Made by a program: the position numbers and the translations under genes
Assembly: GCA_029204225.1 (NCBI GenBank)
Contig: CM055104.1
Location: 26,885,253 to 26,949,252, forward strand
Direction: 5' to 3'
DNA from: Diphasiastrum complanatum
Lineage: Eukaryota; Streptophyta; Lycopodiopsida; Lycopodiales; Lycopodiaceae
DNA length: 64,000 nt
The notes under the pieces: generated by a model
What the model saw: the letters and a program-made list of their open reading frames with translations, nothing else
Told to the model about the DNA's origin: nothing
The model's database searches: none
In this document: positions 10,891 to 22,235 of the stretch, in pieces
Layout of the letters: each line of letters begins with the position of its first letter
Position numbering within the stretch: the stretch's first letter is position 1

Positions 10891-13800
10891 CTACAGATAA
10901 TCTGCTAGTACTTCAGGGGCTCCCTCCTTAAGTTTGTCTTCGTACTCCCAAGAAGCCTCAATAAGTGGAGCCCGTAACCACTTCACTAGATATTCACGTT
11001 GAACGCCAGTTCGCTTTCTATGTGTCAATATTTGTTCTAGTACAAGCTGCCTCTTCGTATCATCAAGTGTCATTGGTGGGTGACGGAGTTCGTGTTGCCG
11101 ATCAAATCGCTCATCTAGTTTGTACCGTTTGAGTAATGAGATATGAAACACATTGTGTATATCCAAGATGGATGGCAGTGCCAATCGGTAAGCCACTGGG
11201 TTGATCTTCTTGGTGACATAATATGGTCCCGCATAAGGTCGAATGAACTTATGAGAAAAACCTTTTGCTAACGCAATGTTCTTTGTGTTTAGCCATACTT
11301 GATCACCTTCCTCAAATTCCAGTTCTCATCGATGTGGGTTTACGTCAGCTGCCATACTCCTTTGTGACTGCTCTAAAAATGACTTCACCTCTGTCAGCTT
11401 TGTGTGCCACTCATTGATGAATTCCTCCACAGTGGGTACTAGTGTTTCCTGCATGCCTGTAAGAAAAGAGCTTGGAACAATCGGTAGCCGACCATTGCTT
11501 ATCTCAAAGGGTGCCCTTCCAGTAAATCTGTTCACTTGGTTGTTATGTGCAAACTCGAGAATATCTAAGTAGTTGACCCAATCGGATTGGTCCCAAGCGA
11601 CATAATTTCGTAAATATAGTTCAATCTGTCGATTGACTCGTTCCGTTTGTCCATCTGTCTGAGGGTGATATGCAGTGCTGAAATTCAGTCCATTTCCCAC
11701 GAGGCGAAATAGACAAGTCCAAAACTTTTCGACAAACTTGGTGTCTCGGTCAGAAATAGTCATTCTAGGTAGGTCGTGGTATTTGAAGACACATTTGAAA
11801 AATAACCTTGCCACTTCTTCAGCTGTCACTGAACTTTTAGTTGGTACTAGATGAACTTGCTTTGAAAAGCGGTCAACCACCACATAAATTGAGTCGAAGC
11901 TTTGGCACCGTGGTAGTTGAACAATAAAATCCATGCTCACCGAATCCCATGGGTATGCTGGTACCGATAATGGTTGCAGCAGTCCTGCTAGAGCTAGCGG
12001 TTCCACCTTCACTTGTTGACATGTCGGGCATGTTTGCACATAGGATTCAACGTCTGCCCACATACCTGGCCAATAGAAGCCTCTTTTGAGAAGTTCATAC
12101 ATGCGATTCACCCCTGGATGTCCGGCGGCTAGTACGTCATGATGTTCTCGCAAGACTTTCTTCCTCAGGTTGATGTTGTCTGGGACATATACTCTACGTT
12201 GTTTATAAACAACCATTTGATCTTTCCAAGTGAAATGTTTATGAGGCTTTCCCAGCTGGAATTCGATCATTAAGTCCTTCGCCAACGCATCTGCACCATA
12301 ATTCTCCCTGATTTCTTGGAGTAGGCCAGTCACCTGAGTTGTCACCATTGCCATCAAGTGTTCCTGTCTACTTAGTGCGTCCGCCACCACATTGTTCTTT
12401 CCCGCCTTGTGTACAATGTCTATATTGAATTTTGAGAGAAAGTTTTGCCATCGCATTTGCTTTGGCGTGAGTATACCTTGGGATGAGAAGTACTTGAGTG
12501 ATACATTATCAGTGAACGCCTTAAAGGGTTTTCCTGCCACATAATGTCTCCAATGCTCCACTGTTTGAACTACTGCGACCATTTCTTTTTCACGAGTTGG
12601 CCATCGTCGCTCTACGTCACTCAATTTCTTTGAAAAATATGCAACATGTTTTCCGTTTTGCATCAGCACAGCCCCAATAGCAAAGTTCAACACGTCTATA
12701 TGTATTTCAAAAGGTTTGCTAAAGTCCGGTAAGGCAAGGATGGGTTCTTGAGTGATCCGTCATTTTGGTTCTTGGAACGCTGCTTCACATTCCAGTGTCC
12801 ATGTCATCTTCAGATGAGTCTTGGTCTACTCCAATAGTGGTGCCACAATTTTGCTAAATGCCTCAATGAATCTCTTGTAAAAGTTACATAAGCCCAGAAA
12901 GGATTTGATGCCATGAACAGTTTTAGGAGCCAGCCAATCCAAGATAGTCTTGATCTTCTTAGGATCCATCCAAATTCGTCCGTGGCCTATAACATGTCCA
13001 AGGAAATCAACTTCCTCTATCACAAATTCACATTTTTCTCTTTTCGCGAACAAGTTGTTCTTCCTCAGTCGTTGGAGGACAGTCCTTAAATGTTTAATGT
13101 GATCTTTGAGGCTACGACTAAACACCAAGATGTCGTCGATGTACACAATGACAAAATCATCTAAGTAGTCTTGAAAAATGTTGTTCATCGACGTGCAAAA
13201 AGTGGCTGGTGCATTTGTTAGACCGGACGGCATCACCCTGAATTCGTGGCTCCCATACCATGTTCGAAAAGCCATTTTGTGCTAATCGCCTTTAGCTATT
13301 CAAATTTGGTGATATCCAGATCTAAGATCTATTCGGCTAAAATATCTAGCATATCTGAGCTGGTCGAACAGGTCATCAATTCTAGGCATGGGATACTTGT
13401 TCTTGATGGTACCTTTGTTGAGCATGCGGTAATCCACACACATCCGCAGTGTCTTGTCCGTCTTTTTCACGAATAGTATAGGGGCTCCAAAAGGCGAAGC
13501 ACTGGGTCTAATGAATCCTTTGTCTATCAATTCACCAAGTTGTCATTTCAGTTCCACCAACTCTTCTTGGGACATCCTATAGGGTGCTCGTGAAGTTGGT
13601 TCTGTTCCTGGTACCAACTCAATCTTATGGTCCACTGGTCTTCGAGGAGGTAACTTAGCTGGGAGTTCTTTTGGAAAAACATCGCTAAATTTCTCTAGCA
13701 AATCTGCCACCTTCTTTGGCAAGTTTTTCTGTTGTGCGTTTTTCCCTTCTGGAACCTCTCTGCAGATACAAAAAAAGCACTTTGACCTTTTCCCTTTTGC

Positions 13801-14321
13801 CATGCTTTTAATCACAGATGCAGCAACCAGATTTTGTTCAATATCGGTGCCCTTCGCGTTCCCTCTAGGCAAAGCTTTTGTCATACAGATCTGTCCCTTG
13901 TAATCCAACAGAACCAAGTTTGAGCTCCTACCCAAAACTGCAATACAAGGTTCATTTAGCCAGAGAAGGCCCAAAATTACATCGAAGGCATCCATCTCTA
14001 AAATCAAAAAGCTAAGTTTAGCCTTCCATCTCCCAATTTGCACCGGGATGTTCAATGTTGTTTTGTCTGCGCCAGTGCTCCCTTTGCTGTTTCTACCTTG
14101 AGCATTGATGTTACATTTTTGGTCGACAAGCTGAAGTGTTCCACTACGCTCCTTGAAATATAGTTATGTGAAGCTTCGGAGTCGATCATGAAATCTGACT
14201 TCCTCCCCGCGATCTTTCTGGATAGGAATAATAATTTTGAACCAATCTTGGGGGTTGCCCCATGGAAGCTCCTTTCCATATTTGTATGTCGTCCACCCAC
14301 AAATGTAAATTCCTCCTTCAA
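10891..14321 (-). pseudogene. Gypsy-1 pol (protease, RT, RNase H, integrase, chromodomain), broken
   Basis: The protease at 14321-14052 reads FMIDSEASHNYI, so the catalytic D-S/T-G is D-S-E. After a frameshift near 14053 the rest is in one frame: DVILGLLWL, RT ([57 protein letters not shown]), RNase H (FTDNVSLKYF, VADALSR), integrase HHCC (HHDVLAAGHPGVNRMYELLK with CPTCQQVK), and core (SMDFIVQLP; TISDRDTKF; YHPQTDGQTERVN). The integrase tail ends in a chromodomain (REYLVKW, ASWEYED). In-frame stops lie at 13543, 13300, 12826 and 11326. In the family the chromodomain directs integration to marked chromatin. Confidence 0.9.
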
Positions 14322-14728
14322 CTCCCAACTAGATCAGATCACCTGGAAGAAGTTAAGCAACCAGCGGTTATTCAGGTCCAAACAAGCACACCACAAACGA
14401 ACATACCAACCAAAGCAAACACAGAGGAACCCTCTCAAGCCACATTCCCCCTGAGACCAGACGTAGGACCTTTGCCTAGCCGCACCCACACAAATCTATC
14501 ACAGAATTAGCCCACGGGGAAACATCCATGCAACCATCTGTGCTTTCACCATTAAGTAGCACATTGCCTCAATCACGCCCCACCACTTTTTGGTCGATAG
14601 CCCTTATAGCTAAACGATCGGCAGCGATCCCGCACCGGCAGCTAACCACTCGTGCTTTATACCCGAATTCGAACAGCACCTTTGTATCAATGGTTAACCC
14701 GTACAGTTTGAATATGTCACCCCGCACT
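14322..14728 (-). other. Gypsy-1 leader, protease-proximal half
   Basis: Non-coding. From about 14466 it aligns with the LARD-2 leader beginning near 42498 (same order of GCACATTGCCTCA, CCACCACTTTTTGG and TAACCCGTACAG). Gag is absent; the leader passes almost directly into protease. The ORFs at 14188-14890 are shadows. Confidence 0.6.
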
Positions 14729-15972
14729 TGTTGTAAAGCTACCTTTACAAGCTTTACTTCCGACGCCACTGGCGCCAGTTATGTCCCCGGCGCCAGCAGC
14801 GCCCCTGCTGCTCCTGGCGTTAACGGCGCCGGCATCGCTCCCGGTGCCACTGTGACCAGAATCCAGCCGGCGCCAAGTTCCTATGGCTGAAAATCTTTGA
14901 TCGGTTCTAGCGGAGTCCAGAGAGCTCAGATCGATGTGCAATCACCTCACACGATCTAAGCATGATTAAAGGAAGCCTGGGGATCAATAAAACCTAGAGA
15001 GAGAAAATGACTTTCTAGAAAGAGAAAATCCTAGAGAGAGAAAAACGTGCTTTACCAGCTTGGGTAGAGTGCTTGGTATGAGGGGGGGTGCCGAATCACA
15101 CCAATACTATAGGGGAGTGCAGGTTGTGACTCAGGACGAGCTCTAACCAAGTCTCACCTCCCTTGCTGGAATGTTGTCATGGCTCTCGCCTTGGCATGCT
15201 AGCACCCCGGAGACTAGGGTCGGTCACACACTTGAAATGTAACCTTCTCAGATTTATCAATAAAGTGGGATTTTCCTCAAACTGACTCTGATTACCTTCT
15301 GAGTTTTAGTGTTTGGTAAAAGCGCTAGTTGTAAGGCCGCTTTCAAAAATTTTAAGGTGGCACATAACTGAGGGTCGTATCTCGGGACTCCAACGGTATG
15401 CCGTCGGGACCATTCAGTCTGTGGCGCCAGCGGTATGCTGTCGGGACCATTTGGTCCAGGAACTGGCTGTCTCCATATCTGTCGCGGCTTGTGGTTCTGA
15501 GTGTTCCTTGCATGAACGTGAATGGGTTAAGCTCTTGGGGAACGGGCTCTAACCTGTCGGTTGAGTTGGATGGCTTGCTTGGGTGGAAGTTACCTGTTTA
15601 TGGTTGTCCAGTCTGGCATGGCGCCAGGTTGGCTTCCAGCGCTCGTGACGAAGCTTTTAGTTGGTTAAGTCTGATGTAAGTCAGACCGCTTGCTTGGAAT
15701 GGATGTCACTCGTTTGTAACGAAGCTTCGAGTTGGTTAAGTTTGTTGTATGTCGGGCGGCTTGCTTGGAGGGAAGTCACCCACATCGAGACCCCAGATCT
15801 GGCATGGCGCTAGGTTGGATCTCAATGTTGGTTTTTGGAACTTCAAGTTGGTTAAGTCTGATCGTTGTTGGCAAGTTGGCTGCTTGTATGTCAAGTGGGT
15901 TTGGATGGCAAGAGTTGAAGGCTGGGAAGCTAAGTCATGGTTCCCGGCTCCCTTTGGGATGTCTGCTCTACA
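14729..15972 (+). repeat. Solo LTR of the LARD-2 family inside Gypsy-1
   Basis: The LTR begins TGTTGTAAAGCTACC and ends GCTCTACA. It is the reverse complement of the LTRs at 39524-40712 and 43049-44267. Flanks are GCACT (14724-14728) and GCACC (15973-15977), a 5-bp duplication with one change. The unoccupied version of the same site, GCACC, is present at 42755-42759 in the LARD-2 leader. Confidence 0.85.
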
Positions 15973-16266
15973 GCACCCCACAAGGCACAGGCCGTGCTTT
16001 CACCAACCTAATGGCAGCACATGGCCTCATCTGTCCTACGTGCAGACAGCGCTAGGCCCAAACCGTGGGAACTGACCGTGCTTACACCTCAAGGGCAGCA
16101 CCTTGCCTCATCAAGTCCCCCGTTCTGTCGACCACCCCGACCGTGGATGCACCCGTGCTTACATTGTGGGCAGCACCTTGTGCAACGGTTGTCCTGACAA
16201 ATCCCAAAACGTGGCCATCCCTGTGAGACTTGCGTAGCTGACCGGCTAGTCGGCTCTGATACCACA
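15973..16266 (-). other. Gypsy-1 leader and primer-binding site
   Basis: Non-coding leader matching 42755-43034. The complement of 16253-16264 is TGGTATCAGAGC, a perfect tRNA-iMet primer-binding site two bases from the LTR. Confidence 0.85.
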
Positions 16267-17183
16267 TGTTGCGCCGGCGCCTCAAAGGGTGCTGGGACTT
16301 GAGCGGTTTCTCCAACACCCGCTTAATTCTAACATTCATCCATCATGCACATACGTAAAAGCCAACTCAGAAATGTAATAAGCTTAACCATTCAGACTTA
16401 AGAAAACTGAAATCCCAACCAACCAAAAAGCCAACTCAGAATCCATCCCCAAAAGGTAACCAAATTCAAAGACAAGCCACACATGAAACCCAAGGCATAG
16501 TGGTCGCCAAACTGACCAATTGGCATAGCGGCAAGCCCCATGTCGATGACAGGGACCCTTAGGCGCCAACGACGCAAAAAGGTTGTAGTAAGGGTCCTTC
16601 CACTTGGACCAGTCCCGGAGGCGAAACCGAAATGGTAACCATCCTCAAGGATCAACTTTATTAGATTTGGAAGAGGTTACATTCATACATAGACTGACCG
16701 GTCTCGGGGCCACCAACACGTGCTAGGCATTGTGCCTGGCTCATGCTGATAGAGGGAGCTGAGACCTGGCGACTGGATTCCTGGTGCTGGTTGAGCTGCC
16801 CAAGTTTCTGTCTGTCGGACTCCCCCTATAGTTTTGTTGTGATTCGGCGCACCCCTCTGTTCTGAAACATAGTGCTTTATGGTAAAGCACGCTTTTTGGG
16901 ACTTAGTTTTTATTTTGCTGATTAAGCTTGGCAAGCCTGGCAGAATCAGTCTGGCTCCCAGACATGGGTCTCGGGAGCAATCTCGGTGGCAAAATCAACT
17001 TGCTTCTTGACTAGTCCATGACTTGAGCTCTAGAGCTAGCTCATGACTTGTGACTACTTGACTGGCTCACCACAGGTCGGAGGCTCAGTCCTTGAGATTC
17101 TAACTTGCTCTAGGACCTTAGGGAGCGTCACCCCTTAGAGTCTTACAGGGCACGCTGGGTGCACCTGAGTCAGCTTTACAACA
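16267..17183 (-). repeat. Gypsy-1 5' LTR (917 bp)
   Basis: A near copy of 9669-10577 with scattered substitutions and small indels. TSD CATTA follows at 17184-17188. Confidence 0.9.
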
Positions 17184-17188
17184 CATTA

Positions 17189-17320
17189 AAGTAAAGACAA
17201 TGTGCATAGCTGATGCAAAATCCATAGCCAAGTTTATATATGAGAATACTACTGTCCATTTTGGATGTCCAATTGAGCTTGTCAATGATCAAGGCACTTT
17301 AGACCATCAAAATCTTATTG
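17189..17320 (+). pseudogene. Gypsy integrase fragment, left of the CACTA element
   Basis: The frame reads KVKTMCIADAKSIAKFIYEN, then HFGCPIELVNDQGT, which matches the Gypsy integrase core (the usual RFG-P-ELVSDRGTHF, with N in place of S). It is interrupted at 17320 by the CACTA terminus and resumes at 34419, so this Gypsy copy is older than the CACTA insertion. Confidence 0.75.
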
Positions 17321-17830
17321 CACAACAACACTCGTCACGATTTGTGATCTGTTTTGCGACGTGAATCGCGAGTTTAATTTTTTTTTAATTCGCCGCGGAC
17401 GTCAGAAAAACACGTCGCTATAAGGTCGTCGAAATCTGACGTGCTTAAAACATGTCGCAATCTGACACACATAAGTTGCCAAAATCCGGAACGACACTTC
17501 TTGGTCAATGGAAATGAATCGGACATGGACGTCGGATTGCGACGTCTGCCGTGGACGTCGCATTGTGACGTCCCATGTGTACGTTCCAATCCAATGTCCA
17601 AAGACATGGCTTGCGATCCGATGTGGATGTCAGAATGCTACGTTAAAAGGAGCCATCGGATTCCGACGTCTGTAAATCTAGAATGATCCATAAAATTGTC
17701 CGTGACGCCCATCCATCCGACGTCTACTTGAATGTCGAAATCCGTCGTCCCAAATACAGGTCGAAATCCGACGTCTGTTAACTGAATGATCAAAAATAAG
17801 GTCCAACGCATTTGGATGTCGGATTCCAAC
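17321..17830 (+). repeat. CACTA left terminus with subterminal repeats
   Basis: More than a dozen degenerate copies, in both orientations, of a roughly 10-bp CpG-rich motif (GACGTCGGATTCCGACGTC and variants) lie between 17390 and 17830. In CACTA elements such subterminal motifs bind the TNPA-type protein. The matching array at the right end is 34295-34400. Confidence 0.7.
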
Positions 17831-18350
17831 GTCCCAAATTAGGCTAGAAAATAATAAAAAACGCTAAAAAATGCGTTCTTGGAGTTGGGTTCTTGGAGAA
17901 GCGATGTTCATGAATTGTTTTTGAAACAATATTTTTGAGTTTCATTCAGCATTTGGATCAAACAACAAGCTAAGCATGAGGTACTTTTCATTCTTAAATT
18001 ACTTTTCATTCTATATTTTATTGCATTACTTCATGTGTATTATGAATGACAATACTTTATTGCATTGCTTTATGCACATCATAAATTTCATTTAGATTTC
18101 TATATATGATATTGATTCTTGTTTTGAAATCCGACATTGCACATGGTTTTGAATTCTTAGTTGGCTGTTACGTCAATCAACATCTCGAAATTCGACATTG
18201 TAATTTTTGAAAAAAGAACTTTGCACATATAAAAGCAATGGCAATATAGCACGATCATTTGCAATAATAATATTTTCATAATATCAACCAATGTATTACA
18301 AATTTGGTGCTTTAATGTCGCATGAGTCTTTCTAGATCTAACATCAATTA
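17831..18350. other. CACTA internal non-coding stretch
   Basis: AT-rich. I see no supported reading frame. It may hold untranslated leader sequence (plus) or the 3' end of the minus-strand gene. Confidence 0.4.
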
Positions 18351-18499
18351 AAACTTATAAACCTAATCTACTCGTCGTCGTCGTGATGTCCAGTCTGCAT
18401 GAACACAATTAAACAAACTACATTAATATTTAATGTTTGATCATATTAAATTAAATAAAATTGACGTCGGAATACAAACCACATTAGTATAAATACAAA

Positions 18500-19260
18500 A
18501 ACTAGTACTTACATTTGGAGGATGACCCTCATTCTTTAGTTTGTCGACTAATCATCGTATGATTCCCTGAAGACAAATTCGTACTCCTCCTTAGTTGGCA
18601 GACATCCACAGTCCGCCAACTATCCATGCAGTTAATTTAAGTTGAAATTAATTTAGGGCTACATTGGAACAGCTAGTCATAATGCATATTAAAAAATAAA
18701 GGCATATGAAATTAAAGATAAACTATAAGAGCAATGTACGTTCACTTACCATGCTTGCTTGCAATCCCACCATTCCACTCGAGCCCAACCTAGGATTGCC
18801 TATCCCATGCATCCTAGCAGCCGCAACATCTTTCTGAATCTTGTATTTATCTGGTGTTCATTCATCCACTTTTACACGATTCCAATTACTTCTTGAACAC
18901 CAGGAGGGCTTGGATTGCCCCTCCCTATAAGCTTGTCGTGCCATATCATGACGATGCCTAATCCATAAGCTCATATGCTTATGAATTTCCTTGGAATTAG
19001 TCACGAAGGGAAGCAATAACCTGTCGTTTATCGGTGGCAGGTTGTTCGAACCATTTACTAAACAATTTGTCGCCAAAATGGCGTTGGCATAAAGAATAGA
19101 GCCGGTCCAAAACCACCCTCCCTTTTTTGTTGGCAATTATAATACCTTGAGGATCCACACCATAATGAAGTGCTTTGTGAGACAAAAGGCAAGGCCAGAA
19201 GGTAGCATTGCGGAAAGTTGGCCTGTATAGGAATCTTTGTTTTATATCACCGAAATAATC
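18500..19260 (-). pseudogene. CACTA-encoded minus-strand gene, spliced, unidentified
   Basis: The minus strand gives coding-like exons. One (about 19185-18765) includes HKALHYGVDPQG, CQRHFGDKLFSKWFEQPA, WIRHRHDMARQAYREGQ and KDVAAARMHGIGNPRLGSS. It ends at a consensus donor (ATG|GTAAGT near 18750). A further exon near 18620-18510 reads LADCGCLPTKEEYEFVFRESYD. Frames shift once near 19010 and a stop interrupts near 18855. The PTKEEYEFVFRESY stretch recalls the C-terminal part of TNPA/Transposase_24 proteins of plant CACTA elements, but this is weak. Its orientation opposite to the DUF4216 exon is unusual for CACTA genes. Confidence 0.4.
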
Positions 19261-19489
19261 TCACAATTGCATCTTGCAAGTCCAAAAATGTGGTGTGAAG
19301 AAGAAGATGAACGTGTTAAGGGTGAAATACCACAAGGAAATGGTGTGCAAAAGCCAAAAAGGAAATAAACATAGCATTGAAATGAAGAAGAAATATCAAT
19401 TGAAGAAGAAGGAGGGTGTTGGAGAACGACAAACCTTTGGAGCCTTTACCGTCAAAATGCTCTTGTGAATGGGTTTTTGATACGATGCC

Positions 19490-19929
19490 AAAAGCATATG
19501 AAAACGGAGAAGAAGTGATCGAAATAGAATGGGAATTTGTTCGTGGATGTGGATGGAAGGTTAGTGTAATATTGTTTTTGTGAAGTTTTGTTTTTGTACT
19601 ACTCAATATATGAATAGTATTTCTAATTACACACGTGTTTTTTTTTTTTTTGTGTTTTAGTATACATCATGTGGGCATATGGACGCCATTACCGTGTTGA
19701 GAGAGTTGACAACAAGCGACGTACATATGATTGTGGTATAATGGCCAACTTTCAACAAGAGAGTCGTTCTAGTGCGAGGGACCCTAATGTCATTTCAGAC
19801 GACTTAGACTATGTCGGCACATTGCAACATATTTATGAAGTCGATTACGAGACTAATAGCAAATACTTTATTTTTGACGTAAAATGGTTTAAGGTCATCT
19901 ATCGTGGAAGCAACGCCACGATTAAATGA
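19490..19929 (+). pseudogene. CACTA transposase C-terminal region (DUF4216)
   Basis: An exon ending EEVIEIEWEFVRGCGWK has a donor (AAG|GTTAGT near 19560). An intron with a T-rich tract ends at TTTTAG 19660. The next exon (19661-19929) has WAYGRHYRVERVDNKRRTYDCG, then LDYVGTLQHIYEVDY and IFDVKWFKVIYRG. That pattern (GV/GTL...IxELDY...FxCxWFxV) is the DUF4216 domain found next to TNP2 in CACTA proteins. The frame ends at 19929 where more sequence is expected; the acidic C-terminus appears to continue at 31756-31971, beyond Gypsy-3. Confidence 0.65.
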
Positions 19930-20319
19930 TAACTCAAAGTTTTTTCAAATCGACTCAACAAAATGTATATCGATGGACTCTCATGACACTTTAGTATTGC
20001 CACGACATTGCAAACAAGTGAGACTCTAAAATTCCAATGTCAATAATATTCGCAGTCCAATTATTTATGTATCAATCTTATAAGACTAACTTTATTTTTT
20101 TTAATTCTTTGGGAGATTATATTCCATCCAGATCGAATAGACCCAAGATGGTGGTATGTGATCCAACTTGTGGTGGCCTAGCGTTATAGATTTCCACAAA
20201 ATCAATGAATTACGTAGTATAAAAGGTTTGATCGTTCCCCAAGAGAGAGAATAATCTCATCTTTTGCATGGTATATGTATGTATGATGATAAACAGACTA
20301 GAGTGTATAAAGTTCACAA
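19930..20319 (+). other. CACTA coding remnant interrupted by Gypsy-3
   Basis: Mostly undecided sequence. The last bases GTTCACAA before 20320 continue naturally into CTTAATGCAAGAAAATGACG at 31664, so this is one side of the Gypsy-3 insertion (target duplication CACAA at 20315-20319). No long frame is open. Confidence 0.5.
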
Positions 20320-21156
20320 TGAATACTACAGCGACATAACTGGCTATCCAAAGATATTTGGGTAAATTGGCATCCAGGAACACCAATGATGAAACGATTT
20401 GGTCAAGGTCTATAATTGTAAGAATTACTTTATCTTTCAGGATCTTCAGGCATCAGGAAAAAAGTCAGAACTGACAGCAACTAGCAGTTAGATTCATCAA
20501 GCAGAATCACATTAGCTAAAAGTTCTTCTTAATCAAACACAGAGAATTAGTTTTTATCACAGGAAGCAAACAAGGCAGAGTCTCAATCAATCCCATTATT
20601 TGAACACATAGCTCATTCAGAGTTGAAGGAATTTCTGCTAAAAGTTATGCTTAACAGCTTCGGCTAATTCCTTGCACACATTAGTCAGAATTATTACTTG
20701 CTGGTGTTGCCTAAAAATCTGTGTTAGAGTATTCAGTATAACTTAAGAAATGTGTGTGACACATAACAGTATCACAATCAATCACAAATCATACAAAGTG
20801 TGTTCGCACAAATGATAAGAAGTAATTCTATGAGATATAACATAAGGAAAGAATGTTCAAGGCTCTCTATTGATACTCAGCTCTGCGTAGAAATGCATAA
20901 GTACAATGGCACATAGTGCTATCCTTATAGGAATGTTCTTCAGTCTCAAGGTCGCTTACGAACCGTCAAATGTCGGTTCTGAACTTCTATTGCATCTCTT
21001 TAGAATGTCGCAACTTCTACTCAAAATATGAATTTACAAAGTGCGAAATAGGCCTTTACATGTATTTAGGCACTATAGCACATTTTATATATACGGAAAT
21101 TGAAATTTTTTACAATATATGACAAAATTTGGATAATGTGAGATCATAAGACTCCA
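20320..21156 (-). repeat. Gypsy-3 3' LTR (837 bp)
   Basis: Aligned along its length with 30802-31658, with visible substitutions and small deletions, suggesting an older insertion. Confidence 0.85.
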
Positions 21157-21201
21157 CATATCCCCTTCCTCAGCTGTGCAGCGGCTCACAAACAATCTGA
21201 T

Positions 21202-21840
21202 TTATGTCCTTCTTTGTCGCTTTCGGCTAGCTGGCTTGCTGTGGAAACTAACCTTGGCTCGGGCTTCATTCTCTTCATTTTCTTGCTCCAATGTCAATCC
21301 TTTTATTTCCAGGAAATAGTTGTTCTTCTGGTTGTAGTCTTCTTGGAATGACAAATTTGGATAACCACTCAATCCTTGATTGCCGATTGGTGCAAGGGGG
21401 TTATCAATTAATGTATTATTAACAAGATGTGTATACCAACTATCCTCGGTCAGGATTTCAGACATCTTGGCAAAAGGGACAGTTAGTGAAAGGGCAGCAT
21501 ATTTATATTTGAAAAATTTCGCTTTAATATACAGTTGTTGAACAAACAGGAGGGCATACGAAATGAGAGAAGCAATATTTACATGGCTGTAAGTATAATA
21601 TGGTCTAGTTATTGGGTTAGTGGAGCGAAGTATATTATTTGCTTTTACTTCCTCCAAATAATGAGAATACTTAGTTTCCCAATTTGTGTAGATTTCCCAT
21701 AGATCAGGGAATAATAACTGATGAGTAACTCGGGAAGAAACTGATTTAGAGTTAGAAACAACTTTTTTCACATCAAAAATGTTAATTGATTCTAACTTAT
21801 TCGAATACCCATCCAATGCTAGAAAAAATATTATTTTCAA
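21202..21840 (-). CDS. Gypsy-3 3' ORF, unknown function
   Basis: A 212-codon open frame immediately upstream of the purine tract. I do not recognise a domain. It is rich in aromatic and Asn residues (SHYLEEVKANNILRSTNP, AKFFKYKYAALSLTVPFAKM) and ends in the basic tail SRKRQRRT, which could be a nuclear localisation signal. The start shown may be internal, because upstream sequence in the same frame is broken by stops to 21985. Position after pol recalls the extra 3' ORF known in some plant Gypsy lineages, but homology is not established. Confidence 0.5.
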   Translation of the reverse strand: MKIIFFLALDGYSNKLESINIFDVKKVVSNSKSVSSRVTHQLLFPDLWEIYTNWETKYSHYLEEVKANNILRSTNPITRPYYTYSHVNIASLISYALLFVQQLYIKAKFFKYKYAALSLTVPFAKMSEILTEDSWYTHLVNNTLIDNPLAPIGNQGLSGYPNLSFQEDYNQKNNYFLEIKGLTLEQENEENEARAKVSFHSKPASRKRQRRT

Positions 21841-21984
21841 ATGTTCTTAGGTATTCTAAGATGTATATATACAAGGATCCTGCGACCACATGAATATAGT
21901 TAGTTTGCACATTGAACTTATTCTGAACAATGGCAAAGGCGAGAATTCCTTTTTGATGTACAGTTAGTCTAGATCATAAAGTAT

Positions 21985-22206
21985 TTATGTTAGAAAAAGT
22001 CCAAGGGATGATGGCGAAGTCATCCTTATCTTGCTCCCTTGACTTGATGATGATGATGATGATGATGTGGCTGCTACGGTGGTTGCCTTTGATGTCTGCA
22101 TCTGGGATTCCACCTCAATTGATGGGGCTAGCTCTGGTAGTACTGGTGCAATCCTGATATCCTCCTGCACTGTCAGCACACCAGCATACATACATAAAAT
22201 GCCCAT
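21985..22206 (-). CDS. Short Ser-rich ORF of Gypsy-3
   Basis: 73 codons with a run of Ser encoded by a GAT/CAT-rich triplet stretch (22045-22070). It shares its frame with the 3' ORF and is separated from it by stops, so it may be the N-terminal part of the same former gene. Low-complexity sequence limits confidence. Confidence 0.3.
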   Translation of the reverse strand: MGILCMYAGVLTVQEDIRIAPVLPELAPSIEVESQMQTSKATTVAATSSSSSSSSQGSKIRMTSPSSLGLFLT

Positions 22207-22235
22207 CTACTGACTAATGAATAACTTTTATTAAT

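Larger units (their letters stand above)
9669..17183 (-). mobile_element. Gypsy-1 chromovirus-type LTR retrotransposon
   Basis: This is a minus-strand Ty3/Gypsy element. LTRs are at 9669-10577 and 16267-17183, with target duplication CATTA at 9664-9668 and 17184-17188. The primer-binding site (tRNA-iMet) is at 16253-16264 and the polypurine tract at 10578-10588. Pol order is protease, RT, RNase H, integrase, chromodomain. The usual gag with its CCHC knuckle is not found between the leader and the protease, so the copy lacks gag. A solo LTR of the LARD-2 family sits in its leader at 14729-15972. Confidence 0.9.

Noticed and set aside
14188-14890. Three overlapping plus-strand ORFs upstream of the solo LTR
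   Set aside because: They lie antisense to Gypsy-1 protease and leader, have low-complexity Thr/Pro composition, and show no domain.
15313-16339. ORFs with Trp/Cys-rich products, repeated at 39447-40185 and 42864-43561
   Set aside because: All lie inside copies of the LARD-2 LTR or the Gypsy-1 leader and change frame between copies.
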